DNA of 64,000 nt, from positions 39,159,835 through 39,223,834 of the forward strand of contig NC_088102.1 of NCBI RefSeq assembly GCF_036370855.1, in the 5' to 3' direction. Positions 11,441 through 25,544 of the stretch are shown in pieces (position 1 is the stretch's first letter; each line of letters begins with the position of its first letter). This DNA comes from Dromaius novaehollandiae (lineage: Eukaryota > Chordata > Aves > Casuariiformes > Dromaiidae). The notes beneath the pieces were generated by a model that had not been told where the DNA came from, searched no databases, and worked only from the letters and a program-made list of their open reading frames with translations. A program made the position numbers and the translations under genes.

Positions 11441-14400
11441 TTCTGTCCTGTTTGTGCCTCCACCAGAAGAAATGAAATGAAGTTGTGCTGTCATGGTTCT
11501 GGTTGTGCCTTCAGCTGAAGAAATCAAAAAAAAGTTGTTCATATGTTGCCATCAACCCAAGCTGCATTTCCTTGGGGACAGGTGAGTATTGGAGAGTGGG
11601 AGCAGTGGTGGGGCTGTGGGCTGAGTTGGGGGGGGGTCAGGGGAGGGGGAGCAGGGGCAGACTATGTGCTCACAGCAGTGGGCCTAGGTGATGGGAGGCT
11701 GGGTACTGGGGAGACATGAGCAGGCTTTTGCTTTTCTGGCTGATCTGCAGCTGTTTGAGAACTGATGGCTAAATGTCACCAGTGACGTAAATAAGCCAGA
11801 ACAGGGCTGTCTTCTCTCTGCACTAGAAATCATGCTGGGCTGCTGTTCAGACCTGCCTGTTTTTGAGTCAGGGACATCCCATCTGAAGTTGTGGCTTCTC
11901 GTTGACATCTCTATGAAACCTATGCTTAACATATCTGAGCTGTTAAGTATATCTAGCTTCAGCCAGACTGTGTGGTCCAAAAGAAGAATGAAAGAAAAGC
12001 TAACAAAATAATCCCCTTGGGACAAAGTTGTGTTTTGATGTGATTTTAGAGGAAACCAGCTGCTCTGGTTTCCATTTCCATGGATACTAGTACAGCAATT
12101 TTGTTTACTGCTGCCTGCAGCAGGGCTGTACTTGGTAATAATAGCAGTGGTGGGATGCTGGCTGATGAGCTGACCAGCGCCTAGGGAATGCTCCGGTTTG
12201 TTAGCATGACCTGGGCAAAGCAGAGTCTCAGAATCTTTCCGAGCTTGCTGCAGTTGCAATGCAGTGTGGAGACCTGCGAGCGCTCATGGAGGAACCTAGC
12301 TTAGCAACTAGTAGTGGTACAGTCATAGCTGCCAGGAGTGCGGGTTAGGGTGCAAAAGCTGCCTGAGACACTGCGAATGCTGGGATAGTTTGCCTGCGCT
12401 GATCTCCCTGCAGCTGTGAATACAGCGGTGGCTAGCCTGCAGCTGGTGTGTGCATCTACACATGCTACCTTGCCTTCCCATCCAGGCAGGAATATTAAGT
12501 GTGAAATTCTTGCTTCAGTTTAGTCTGTGGATGTTTTGCCATCATCTTCACTTCTATCTGGTTCCCTCCCCTGTCTTCTTAAAACAGACTTTATAGGTGG
12601 AGAGGTGCAAAAAGGAAATAGTTTTCTCAATGGAAATTGATGATGAGGTTAGTCCTCACTGCTGCATTTTTCCTTTTTGTAGGGATGCAGGGGGTTTTAC
12701 TTATCAGCATGTACAGTTTTCAGATATGGGAAACTGACCAAGTCTAAGCTATTGTTGCTCCTGCTTTGATTAAATTTCAGATTGTGCATTTTAGTAATGT
12801 TAGCTTTAAGAAATGCAAGTGACCAAGAGACTGCTGCTGGTCAGCGATCTCAGGCTTTGTGGTAGAAGCAGCAATAGTGAGCCAGTCCAAGGCAGGTTCG
12901 ATTGAGGGTTGTGGGGGAACTTGATGGTTGTCCTGCTTGCTTTCCTTCAGTAGCAGACACAGAACAATAGGTAATAAAACATTTAAATTTTGGAATGGCT
13001 ACAAGGAAGGAGAGAAACATATCTAATGCCTGAAGCAGGCTTGTCTTCTGTACTAGCACTGTTTGGGGGATACCCTGTACAGAGCCTCCCTCAATACCAG
13101 CATTGCCTCTCACCCCCTTTGAAACACCCTGCCTATGTTCAGGCACAACACTGTTCAATCCACCAAGGCACTGACACTTTATCCCACTGAAGTCAGCTTA
13201 GTGGTAACTGCTGTGTAGATGAAGACTTGATTACAGGGGCTTTATCATATCAGCTGGCCTGTCTGTTACTGAACATGCTGCAAGGCAGGAAGCGCTGTAG
13301 TGTTTCATCAGCTTTGGCACAGTGTTCTCTTTGAAGCAGAAGTTTTTTATCTCTAGGTCACTTCTGGGATTTTTGAGGAAAAGTATCAAATTTTAGCAGA
13401 GGCTTGATTCCGATTTCCTGCATTTGCTTGGCTTCATGTATTACGTTTACAGGCTGCTTTGTCTTTTGGTCCAGAACTAGTTTTAAACCATCTCCTAGAC
13501 CAAGCTTGTTAGTGCATGTTAGCACAGTGCAGGCTAACTGTGGGTTGAGGTACCTTAGGATCTCAGTCCCTTACTGAGCAATCTGTCTTACCTCCTGCCC
13601 TACCTGGGCTTTTCATGGGAGACTTGGCATCCAAGAATTTTGTTCAGTCTAAATTACTCAGTCTGTGAGATCCAATGATATTGCAGCCATAAATATCTAT
13701 TGATGAAAATAGGCATTAAACATGTGACAAATGTAGCTGTGTCTAAAAGCATATTGAAGGGTTTTATTCTTTGGGTTAAATTACACAGTGTGAATGTTCA
13801 GTCTGGTTCTTTCATGGTTCCTCTCAAGGCTTCAGTGCAGCATATTTAATCTTTCATACTTTTAACTATCTTAAATGCTATTGTGTGAATTTTGCTGTGT
13901 GCATATTTTTTAACTAGAGGCTGCATGTTATAATGCTGTTGACAAGGACAACCAAAAGATGTCAAAGTCCTTTTAATTATCCCAAGCTGAAGTGCCATCT
14001 CTGCTTTCTATCTGAGTAGACGAAAGCAATGTTCAGGGAGCCCCACTTAATACCAGAGCATTTTTCAAGGCAATCAGCTGCTCGAAGCTCTTTTCCCCCT
14101 AAGCAATCTAAATGCTAAATAGATTTTTAAAATAATTACCATACATAAGATGAGGAGCCATTTTCTCCCTGAAAACACCTGATGTTCATTAGCAATATTT
14201 AATGTGTCACACATCACCTCTGTTTACTCTAAACTTTCTTGGCAGAAGTTTATCAAGTGTCTACAAGTGCTGAGCCACTCCTGAAGCTCTTAGGAAAGCT
14301 TCTTGAGCATGAAGCCTTTGTGCTCAGAGAGAAGGCATCTGAATTTCTGTGAAAATCTTCGTTTTTCCCCCCTCCCAGCTTTGTTTTGAACTTACTAAAA

Positions 14401-16875
14401 AGAAATAGTGTCAGTGTATGACACCAGCTTGGCACCAGCCCAGCTGGGTCCTGAAGTCAGCAATGAACTTTACAGGTCCTTTTTCCCAGGCCAGAATAGA
14501 AGAGAGCTGCGTCACTGGTGGCTGCTTACAACATCAAAGATCCTGTTATGACAGCAATTGCCAGCGTATAGCAATGCTCTGACCCTCCCCCTCAAGAACA
14601 TCTTTAGCACACTGTAAGTGATGACTGTCATGGGGCTGCAGCAAGGGAAATCCATAGCAGGAGTCTGCTCACTGCACCTCAGGTAGCTGTCAGGAGTCAG
14701 TCCCACTCTTGTACCAAAGCAACGTATTAATAAAGGAACAGGCCCTCTGAAACTCCAGTTCCTCATGGTGGAGCTGTTCTTGGCTCTACCTGCTAAAGCT
14801 GTTCTACTTTATCCCTCACATGATAACAAAGCTTAATTTGGATGAAGAGAAGTCATATGATTGTAGCTTATTGTTTCAAGAGCTTCCAGTCTCTAGAGCA
14901 AGGACCCCAAGATTGCTTCAGGAATTACTTAGTATTTTTATTCTGTAACAGTTTAATTTGAAGTTTGTAAATGGTCTCTGGAGCAGTGTCTAGAATCCAG
15001 GACCTTCCTGCCATGCAAATGCCCCAGCTGATGCTAGAAAAGTGTAATTGCTTTCCCTCCAGTTCAGGTCATATTCAGATATTTCATATAATATATATCA
15101 AAGCTGCCTCACAACAAGATGTTCAGTGTTTTGCTCTCTAATCCTCTTGCCAGTCCCAGAGAAGCCTATAGCTTGGTAAAATAGGGCATCCTCTGGAAAA
15201 GAGAGATCCTTTGCCATGACAAAGGAATTCAGCCTGCTTTACACATCCATTGAGGTGAGTCAGCACATGATAAGGCTGGAGGGAACTAATTGCCAGCTGT
15301 AGCAGTTTTAAAAGAGAATGGTGACTGTTTTTACATTTTGTATTGAGCCATAATAGATGTGCTCTGTCTGAAAAGGCTTACCACATCAGGGGAAATAGAG
15401 GAACACCTTGTTTATGGGTTCCCTTAGCACTTATTCACAGAGATGATCTTAATACAGTTGGGATTGAAGCACTTATAGGCATGTGTTAAACCTGACCTGT
15501 GAAAACTGAGATATATGGAGCTTAGGTGAACCCAGCTTTAGACAACAGCTGAAGAGAGGCTTTGTGCGTGCCAGTGAGATCTAAGCATTCAAATCCTACC
15601 TACATCCTTTGAATCTGGGCTTCTGAACTTCATATGTTTGTGGTAGATCCTGGAAAAGGGTCCAGATCATCTGACTTTGAGCCCTACATTTTGAATAGGA
15701 TGACATACATCCCTTGTATATATCTTAACATACAGTTCTCAGAAGGCTTATTCAAATCTCTCATTTGAATAATGTGTGTTTCGTTACCACAGGGGGCTTT
15801 ATCCTGTCATATGTACTGTGACCAAGGTTGAAGCTCTTGAGCTAGTGGAGTTCATAGGACCCTTTTATGTGTGTGCTGTGAATAGTAATGCTACCATCTG
15901 TAACCTCTGTGAAGCCCAGAACCCCCAGACAGCATTGTCTCATCAGTAAAAGGGAACATATAAACCCAAAGGGTTTTGATATTGCTCAGAGGAGAAGCAA
16001 ATGCTTCTGTGGAGACTTCCTCTGCATATGGTAGTAATAAAACCAGTCCCAGAGGACTATGTGCATGGGTGAGAAGGGTTGTTTTGGGGGTTCCCTCATA
16101 CCCCGGGGCTCACATCAGCTGATCTGTTCAATCATGTCTTAATCTGACCGTATTCGCAGCAGTCTAAGGAAAGAGAAAGGGCAAGAAAGGTTCTGTAGCA
16201 ATGACTGACCAAGGAGATTCTGAAAGCTAGAAAATCTGTAAAAGGTTTTAAGAAGTGGATCAATATTCTCTGTACTCTCCATTTCTAATTGGGCTTTACT
16301 GCAGGGCTTTGATTCATGTAGTTCATTAAATGGGCTCATGTGGACTTTCCATAACAGAGTCTATTATATGCCTAGGACTTAGAATCAAAATATCAGCAGT
16401 AAGCAATTGCCAAAGCCCCCAGAACTCTGTTGGGGAAGTGATTGCAAGAGTACGAAAGTATTAAACTTCAAAAAACATGGATGTGGCTAATTCACTATTA
16501 TTAATTGCATTTAGCTTATAGAAAATTCATTTTAACAGTTTAAAAACCACTCAGCACCATGAAGTATACATTTCAACTTACTTGTGTTCTAAGAGAAATA
16601 CTTTCCAGATTTTCACATAGCCCATGAGCAAACAGCTCTTAATCTGTAGCTGCATCAACAAGTTACATTATCTCCAGTTCCCTCATTCTCATGCCACTGT
16701 GCCTGCAAAGCCAAACTAGTGGAAACAATGAGGAAAATATGTAATGGAGGAAGACACTATGTATTACAACTCCATATCTACCTCAGGCCTGCATACACAT
16801 TTTCTTTCATCTCCCCTGCAAAATAGCTGTGGAAAACATCACTCAGGTAAAAATAAAATGTATGAATGAGTATGT

Positions 16876-17135
16876 ATGTCCATCTGATCAGACCAAAGCT
16901 CTACCTAGCCCATTATTCTATTTCTGTCAGTAACTAAAAGCAAGTGTTTTGGGAAAAATGTAAGAACAGGCAATTGTATAGTGTTACTCTGTCAAAATAC
17001 TTTCATTCCCCTCAGTAACTTCTGGTTCATGGACATGCTGAGCCAGGGTTGGCATCTTTGCATTTAATAACTGTTAATAGATTTCTCTTCAATGGGCTTG
17101 TCTAAGTATATAGAAAAAGGGGCATCTTTCTATCC
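16876..17135. repeat. Old interspersed repeat of amniote/avian type
   Basis: The stretch beginning CATCTGATCAGACCAAAGCT, continuing with ...CTAGCCCATTATTCTATTTC..., ...GTAAGAACAGGCAATTGTAT... and ...TTTGCATTTAATAACTG..., matches from memory a dispersed repeat common in bird and reptile genomes whose copies read 'agaccaaaggtccatctagc'. I cannot name the family with certainty; a 3' fragment of an old CR1-type LINE is one possibility. The copy is diverged and therefore old. Confidence 0.4.
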
Positions 17136-17549
17136 TCAATGGATCTTTTGCTTTAACTAATTAGCATTAATTATTGCTAATTATGCTGTCAGTGTTTGAT
17201 GGAAGCTAGGGCAAGAGATACCTGTTAGGTCAATGTACCTGTGAGTACAGGAAATAGAGAAAAGGTGGAGTTGGACCCAGAAGCCCAGTGTGAATCTGGT
17301 TCAACTGCTATTGAGCTGAGACCTGGATTTAATTTTCACATTACCACAGGAGCTAGAAGAGAGCCTGGGCAAGTCACACAGGTAGATTTTAAGATCTGAA
17401 TTACATTGCAAACACCTTTGAGGCTGGACCTTCATTTTCTCGGCAAGTAGTTTTAGGTAATGTCTAACGTCTAATGACAGCATGCTTAGATGTAGTAATG
17501 AAGTTTCCAATGAAATAGTTTAAATGGAGAAGTTGGATTTGTTGAGCTT

Positions 17550-17573
17550 AAAATTTTTTTTTTTTTTTTTTTG
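17550..17573. repeat. Poly(T) tract
   Basis: A run of about 20 T with no recognisable element body on either side. Confidence 0.7.
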
Positions 17574-18746
17574 AGATGTCTCAGGTTATATAAAAATTCT
17601 ACAAGCTACCATCCCACCATAGAGTGAAACCAGGGAACCAAATGTGATCCCTAGGCTTCCTGTATGTAGGGAGAATGGGGTCTGAGGAATAAGATTGACA
17701 GAAGTCAGTATGTTGAGCAGAGAGCTGCCTAGGCTAAGCAATATGCTAATGAGCTAATTAGTCCACTAACGAGCTGGAAGGAGGTGCCTATTTTTTTTTA
17801 GGATTCTCAGATGGCAAGCATTTCCTGGAACTAGGCCTGACCTAATTCAAGTGCCTTTCTCCCAAGAAACAGAGCAACACAAGAGTTTTGTGGTTAACGC
17901 AGTCTGTGTTCTGGTCCTTTCAGACAGGCCTTGAATCCTCTGACACATCCCAGGTGAGTGTCCTAATTAGGACTAACTGCTTGGTTATTCTTATATGGCT
18001 CTTTCTCAGTCTTTCTAGCAGAAGTTGTTTCTTTGTGAATGAATAATGGCAGCTTTTAATTGGCAATGATGGAGGAAAGGGATAGAGGTTGTACTGAGTT
18101 ATCACTGAGCATTTGAGTTGAGTGTGTTGCAAATGTGAAAATAACACATACAATTCTAGGAGGCATTAAATTATCTATTCTTGGTAGAGATAAGGAAGAT
18201 ATCATTACCACAGTATGAAAGATTGGTAAGCTTCATTCAGAGCTGTAGATGCTGAGAATGATAACTGTGTTCAGTAGAAGACAAACTTAAACAGATGATG
18301 ATTCAGAACTACTATAATGAGCAGGAGGAAAAGCAATCTAATGTAGGAGAAGAAACTACCAATCATGATTTGTTAATCTAGCAAAGAGAAAGAGGATAGA
18401 AAGATGTGACTGTCACACAAAAAGCCAGTAAAAATTGATCATGAACTCACCTAGGCTAGGAAGTAGAAGGATACTAATGAGCTGAGAAGTGTTATCTGGA
18501 ATGGCCTTACAAAGCAGGTGGCAGGCAAGGCAAGCTGCATTGGTTGTTTGGTGCTGGCTAATCTTCTGGAGAGGATGTGGGATGCCACAGAAACAATGTT
18601 GGATTTGAGAAATACGTTTCTTATTCCAACAGAAACAAATTCAGTGATGAGTCTGCTTATTTTCTTCTAGTTGCATCTCAGTGCCTTTGCTCGGTTCCAG
18701 TGTTACCATGGAACAGATGTAGTAGCTAAGAACTCCCTCAGAAATG

Positions 18747-18777
18747 ATGTTAATGTCTTGAGAGAAGACATTAACAT
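18747..18777. other. Perfect 13-bp hairpin
   Basis: The arms ATGTTAATGTCTT (18747-18759) and AAGACATTAACAT (18765-18777) are exact inverted repeats around a 5-base loop, GAGAG. It is intergenic. The loop is short for a microRNA precursor, although weaker pairing could continue outside the arms. Confidence 0.75.
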
Positions 18778-19136
18778 ACATGTCATCTTTTATTTTCTTT
18801 CTTCTCAGTACCTGAGAGTGGCCATAGCTAAAAATGAAATGTGGAGCAAGGTTTATTTATTTCCAGTCTTAGTGGTGTTGATTTTCTTTTCCCCCAGCAC
18901 ATACAGCATTAGTGGATACTGAGTTAGGATACTTTTGCCTCCCAATGAGACAAGCAGGGAGTGTTGGCAGGGGGAAGGTATGGCTGCTTGCCTCTGCTGT
19001 TATGCATTGTCTGTTTCTTACCTTCTCCTGGCATTTTACAGTGTCCTTGAGCTTCCCCTATGGGTATGCTACAGTTCTTTGAGGCCTTTTCCCTCTTACA
19101 GAGAAATTTTTCATTTGCTCAGTGTTGGAAAGGCTT

Positions 19137-19149
19137 GGGGGGGGGGGGG
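19137..19149. repeat. G13 homopolymer
   Basis: Thirteen consecutive G. It could form a quadruplex and its length is prone to sequencing error. Confidence 0.85.
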
Positions 19150-21070
19150 TGTAGGGCGGAGGTCTGGGTGGAAATTCTGGTGACCTCTCCAGGCCAAACT
19201 TCTGTGACAAGGCACTATTGTCAGTGTCCCATGCCAAATTTTATTCACTCAAAGAACATCAAAGCAGGACCAAATCTGACTGTTCGATATCTTATCTTTT
19301 GTCATTGAGTACTAGTTGTACTTTCTCTGGTCCAGTGAATACTGTTGTTTGTTTGTGTCATGTAAACCCACTTAAGAGTACTCGACAGCCTGCATTTGCA
19401 GCACTTTCCTAGCTAACAAGCTCATAGTTCAACTTTCGGAGTCTATTTCCCACACAGCCAACAGAGCAATGCAGAAGCTGTCAGAATAGGAATTAAATAC
19501 ACTAGACTGAAGCACTGATATGTTAGTGATGTGGGTCATACACATACCTTATTTAGCTAGTGGGTAGAATCCAGAAACACAGCCCTTAAGCACACAGACT
19601 ACTTCTCCAGGTTTTGCTGAAATACATGGCACAAACACAAGGCATACAGCAGCTGCACAGTTACAGAAGCTGTGTATGCTTGTCACTGACTGTTGATGCG
19701 AAGACCATGGTGCATAATAGCAGGTTTATTTGGAAAGCTTGGGGAGATACTGCAGGGACTGCACCACAAGATTGACTAGTACATGCACAAACCTAAAATT
19801 ATTAGCAAAGTGCTTGCAAATACACCACAAGTGATGGTACTGAGCTGGTATATGCAGTATGGTTTGTTTTACTTGCATGTGTCATATACAAGCTAAGCAC
19901 AAATAGGAGGAAGAAAACCTACACATCGGAGTGGTGCCCAAACTCAGCCAGATACTCTTCGTACAGACATAGTTCACATTACAGTAATAAAATGGCTAAC
20001 TGTTAGCATTCAGTGTTTTCCTGTAACAAGTCCAGATGGGGCTTTCTTTAACTTCACTTCCTCTTCATTATGTCTGACAAGACTTGTTTATTAATGTGTC
20101 AGAATAAAGAATTGTCTTTTAATATTAAACAAACAAACATTTCCATTCAGTATATTTAAGTGGCAAATACGTTCCTCTGGTATTTCAGTGAATGTACATT
20201 ATATTCAGCTAACTTTAAATAGGACAATAGCAGACAAGACACTTGCCATGGAAAAAAGAAATCTCAGAATTGACTGTTTTAGCAGAGCTTTAATTTTCTA
20301 TTTATTTCAACTGATTTGTTCTCACAGTGTGTGTATATATAGCTAGTACAAATTATGTAACACTTTATTTTGAGACAACACTTGCGAACTTTAAGCAAAA
20401 GTAGGTACCTAAGTCAGTGGTCCAAATATTCAGCAAGGCTGAGAACCTCAGTTCAGTGACTAGCCTCAGTCATCACCTGGTTCTTGCCAAAGAATTGCTA
20501 TTATGCTCCCCTCTCCTCCTCCTTCCCTCCCAACCCCCCCAAAAAACTTATGAAAATGGGAAGACTGAGAATTTGTAATTTCCTTTTATTTTCATACTTG
20601 CCAGGGTCTGTGAACAGATGATACTGAGTTCTAGCAGATACGCAACAACTTCACAGTGGTTGAAAAACAAGAACCTGAGATTACTTTACACTTATAACCC
20701 AGCAACTGTTGATTTTCACTGTTTGTTAGTTTTCTTGATGGGTTGTTTGATTGCATGTTTTCCAACATAGCTTGGTTTTAGTACAATCAGGCTATGACTC
20801 AGTGGGAATTGCAAATGTACATAACTCTTAATATATTCTAAAGCAAAGTAGCTGGACCATTCCCCTCCTTCCTTCAAGTAAGTCATCTGAAGAAGCTTCC
20901 ATGTTTTCAAACCAGCTCATTGCTTACCATATGGTAGTGGGATCATAACAGCAACTCTGTAACTTCCTTACCTCTTTTTAATGCAAGTGGAAAGTCTGAT
21001 TCTTCTTCCAATCTAAAAAAAAAAAAAATACTATGTTCATAGCAAGAGGAGACTTACCATTCAGTTTCAC

Positions 21071-21085
21071 TGTGTGTGTGTGTGT
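21071..21085. repeat. Short (TG)n microsatellite
   Basis: About seven TG repeats in an otherwise featureless intergenic stretch. Confidence 0.8.
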
Positions 21086-23333
21086 TTTTAAGCACATGTA
21101 TTACAGTTACTAACGATAACAAGGTTGTCTTCACTACTATTCTTTTTTTTCCTCAACATATGTGTCACAGGTGTTAAGCATGAGAATGGACCAATGTAAT
21201 GATGGAGATGCTACTTTCCTGCTCTGCTTATGATGTATTGTGATGGGTGTTGTGATTTCGGTCCATTTTAAAAGAATGTGATATCTGAAGAAACTGTTAT
21301 AAACATAGATATATTTTAACTATTTAGCCTACTTTATCCTAAAAGCAGGGATACAAACTCAATTTTGTTTTTTACAAGCCCTTTTTAAATGGTGTCAACA
21401 TACTGAAGGAGGCTGTAGAGTGGCAATCCTTTGTAAGACAGTGGTCTTGTTATTACTGTGATGTCAAATATAATCCCAATTCTAATCCTAGTTTGATTAT
21501 GGCAGACCTAGTTTCTTGAATTTTCTGCAATATTTTGGTCTTTACCAGAGGTTGTATTAAAACAAGCACAAGAAGTGCCAGGTATTTTTTTTTTTTTTTC
21601 ATCAGTGCATTACTAATTGATAGGAGCATGCAGTGTTAGATAAACTGCTCCTTTACAAATATGTTAATTTATCTGCTATTTTCTACAACAGCACCTACAT
21701 GCTTGACCTTGTTCTGAAAGCTTCAGATGAAATTTTGTTACGTAACCAACCACTGCTTGTTGCTGCTGATAGCCAGTCCTGTTCTCCCCACAATTCCCAG
21801 TGTCTCTCTTGCACCGGCCATGTTACATATGAGTGTGGGGACTACATGGTCTGCAGCAGGATTATGCCTTTCAACAGCAGTGATCGGCTCAGCCACCTCA
21901 TGAAACTTCACCTTACTATTTGTTCAGTAAATGGTCATACCAAGAAATGAGTTGTATTGCTCTCGTCAACATGTAACTTTAAATGCCTCAACTTGAAACT
22001 GTTTGAGTAGCAGACAGACCAGAGACTCTATAGACCTGTGTATTCTGTGATTAGAAAAGATGCAGCATGCTTTGTGGCTCCATAAGGTAAGCTGAATTCA
22101 GGCAAGCAACTCAGTTGCTCCATGCTCATGTTTTCCCACTGGAAGAGGGTTCATACATCTTTCTGAACTGAGGGTAGGCTTGCCTGATGAACTTACTTTT
22201 TTTTTTTTTTTTTTTAAGAGCATTTTCACACTTGGAATACTAGGTTTCTGAATTGTATTTTTTATTCTCTTTTACAGTATTGTACCACTTTCCTGTAGAA
22301 AATGTAATTTATCATTTACTCCCATGCTGTAGCAAGTATGATCAACACTACTACTTATACCTATTCCTTTGTGCCAGAAGCACCAATCTGCCACAGGGCA
22401 AGGCATGCACAGGATGACTGATCCCATCCTGTTAGACTTTCTGTAGTCATGTAATACTTGCAAAATGCTGCTGCCAAAGTTTACTTTCAAAGTAGCTGAA
22501 CTCAGGTGAACTTTTGATTTCTCTTAGTAAAAGTGCTATCTCATGCCTTTAAGAACTGCTGCAACTAGAGAAAGTCCTAAGTACACTATCATCCCTTTCA
22601 GTAAAGGAGCTAGTAAAGAAAAACCTGAAGGTTTCCAACGTCTCTGGTGCTCACAAGTCCTTTGCTTAAGGCCAAAAAAGAAACCCCTGAAGTTCAAGCT
22701 CTGATCATAGGAGCTATTCTAGTACTTAAAGCTTGGCTGAAAGACTGCTACAAAACAGTAGTACTGGCAATTATGGGATGAGTCCTGTGTAATGCAACTT
22801 TTGGGTATAGTGTTATACAGCCTGACATTTATTTCAGCTGTTTGAGATCCATGCCGTAAGGTTCAGGCAGAGTTAAATGCAACAGAAAGGTTTAAGAAAA
22901 GAGTTTAAAGCTTTAATAAAATATATGCCTCTTAGATTCTTCTGTCATGAAGCAAATCCAGGATTAATTTTTCACTTGCCCTCTTAAAGCAGATTACATT
23001 TCCTGAGTACCAGTAGAATGCATACTAGCATGTTTTCTGTTTCCAAATGCTCGTAACTGTCTTTGCTGTAGTTTTGAAGGCAGTGATTAGTTGGAGACAG
23101 ATTACCAGATTCTTCTTTCTTGCCTGTTACATATCAGGAAAATGCTGCAGCATTTTTTTTTTCAAGTGTATTCACAGTCAGCTGCTCAATTAAGCAACAA
23201 ATCTGTTGTTTCATGAATAGTTAATCAAGTAAAAGGCAACACAGCAACTCAAGAACTGTGCACTTTAGAATTTAAAACAGCAGCTTATTTTCAGGAAAAA
23301 ATGAGATTATTGTAGCTGGGAGAAACAGAGGGA

Positions 23334-23358
23334 ATTTCTACTTTCATAAAGTAGAAAT
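23334..23358. other. Perfect 11-bp hairpin, 3-base loop
   Basis: The arms ATTTCTACTTT and AAAGTAGAAAT flank CAT. It is AT-rich and short, so chance is a reasonable explanation. Confidence 0.6.
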
Positions 23359-25149
23359 ATGAACTATTTATTACTACCTTGTTTAAAGCATCTTCCCATT
23401 TTCTGCTTGGACATGAGAAATTCATGTTCTGTACCAGTTTGAGCGCCAAGACCAGGGAAGAATTTTTAATCAGACTAAATTTTATTTATTTATTTAATTA
23501 TTATTTGGAAGTGATGTGCTATGATCTGAGCTCCTGATCACTATTGATTCAGCATGCCCCTTGCCTTTTTTCATAATCAAGAAACTCTGTAACTAATTTT
23601 TCTTAAATTGAAAACAAGCTCACAGAATGAGGGAAATACTAAAACTATTTTTAATGCATCAGGAAATGGGAGGGGATGTTTATTTGGCTTCATTTTAAGA
23701 CTGCAAAACTGCACTGTATTTAGCATCTTAAAAGGATATGCATCTGAAATGATCTACCATGAGAATATTGGAATTTCAGCAAAATTACCAGTAGTAAAAA
23801 CAAGTTATTTTTGAAAAAAAAAGTGCTATTTTACTACTTGCTACCCAGAGGACAAATTTGAATACTATTATACAGGATAATGGTTAGTGAATTTTAGTAA
23901 GTTATACTCTTTGTACCAAGATGCATTTGGATATTAGAAATAAAACTTCCATGCAGAATTATTTACAATTTTAAGTAACCTTAAGTATGGTAAGACACAT
24001 CTGATCTAGTGTGTTTTGAAAATCACAATTTACTTAAAAGCAAGTTAGCGTGTTCTGAGGTTAATAAATTGAACTGATTCCTGGACACCGCAACTGTAGA
24101 ACTGGTACCTTTAATCTCCAATTTGTGTTCATGTTGAAGAAAAGTTTAATCCCTCCCCCTATGCTTCGCAGTTACTTAAAACCTCTGTTAGATTGAAAGT
24201 GCTTGAAGCTGAGAACAGGACACTACATAGATGGGTTACAGCTGCCACTCTAATTTAACCTTGTTTTGAATTTAGATATCTAAGAATTTCCATCACTTCA
24301 ATGATTTGACTCCAAGTCTTCAGCAGCAATTACTTACCACTTAAGTGAAGCTATTTTCATTAAAACTTTAATATGCACTGTCAATTTGAAATTGGATTCT
24401 TTTAAGACAATGCATTTGCTTTGAGGTCCATCAGAAACAATTAATGGGTTTCAGGGAGTTAAATATGCTTGAGAGTGCTACTTTCCTCCTTTATTCCTAG
24501 AACTGCTTCTGGTTAAGTACACCTGTGGAGCCTAAGACTCAGATCTTTAGACTAAGGCAAAGGCACAAACCACCTTGCTCCTCTGTTCACTAGCTTTGTT
24601 GCTCTAATATTTTCCCCCAAGCCTATTTTTTTTCAGTAAAGCAAACTTACAAAGACAGCAGTGTCTAATATACCCAGGTGCAGGTGTCATTCTACAGTGC
24701 AGGCAGGCAGATATCTCATCCCTTCTAAAGAGGAAACACAGTCTGGGGCAGGTTCCTATCAACATAATTCACATTGCCTACCATTCCCAGGGGAAGTTTG
24801 GAAATAGTGGTCTAGGGGTAGCAGTGATCTGATGCAGTCAGCCTGCCTGCAGACAGCATCTTTCCCAGAGAGCAGACACATTTACCTGAATAGAAATGCC
24901 TTGTAGGAAGATCAAGTTTACAGTGCAAGAGCAGGAGGGTTGCTATGTTTCCCAGGAATCCCCAGTAAAGACAGTCACCAAAATTAGGCCAGAGAAGTTC
25001 ATCTGGCAGGACAGAACTTGAGCCATCCTGTAATCCAGCAAAGGACTGCTGTTCAGTCCATGTAACCCTTCAAGCCCCATTCTTCAGCAAACAGGTAAGA
25101 AAGATTTAATTTACTCCTTGGCAAAAAACACAAAATTCATCACTCAAGT

Positions 25150-25544
25150 TTAACTAAAGGATATTTTTTTTATTCCCCATTAAGACAGTCCGAAGGACAT
25201 AACTAAATAATGGAAAACCCACAGAAGGGCACCTACAGTGAATGTGGTGCAGTAATATGTGAACAGCCCCAGGGGTCTGAATAAGGTAGGATCATCAGCT
25301 AACCAGAGGAAAAAAACAAGTTAAATCTCTGCCAAAGATGTTGTACCTTCTTCTCCATTTACACCGAAAGAAAGTTTTCAAATCCAACAAAATCCTTGCA
25401 CCTCTAACAATACATTCAGTCCTGGCTAAAGAGTTTAACAAGATGGCAACAGGACGACTATAATACAAAACTTTCACTACTACACTCTGTACACGCCTGT
25501 TGTCCAAGCCCTCCCCCAAACCCATGTAATGATGATGCCGCCAT
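25150..25544 (-). other. ERH: ERH 3' UTR and poly(A) signal
   Basis: The segment downstream of the ERH stop holds AATAAA on the minus strand (plus-strand TTTATT at 25169-25174), about 370 bases after the stop, so a 3' UTR of roughly 0.4 kb is likely. The exact cleavage point is not visible. Confidence 0.6.

Larger units (their letters stand above)
11445..25140. other. Intergenic region, no gene recognised
   Basis: No exon of a known gene was recognised between the candidate transcript and the ERH 3' end. The longest frame, 191 codons on the minus strand at 11684-12259, is within chance for this much sequence. The stretch holds an old interspersed repeat near 16.9 kb, homopolymer runs and short hairpins. 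Confidence 0.5.

Noticed and set aside
11684-12259. 191-codon minus-strand open frame
   Set aside because: No domain, signal or family resemblance; a frame this long is roughly what chance allows in 64 kb read in six frames, and composition does not differ from the flanks.
18671-18922. 83-codon frame with a hydrophobic C-terminal segment
   Set aside because: It overlaps the hairpin at 18.75 kb, and the hydrophobic part comes from T-rich DNA; nothing supports expression.
21633-21950. 105-codon plus-strand frame
   Set aside because: No family resemblance; surrounding sequence is AT-rich intergenic with no splice or promoter signals.
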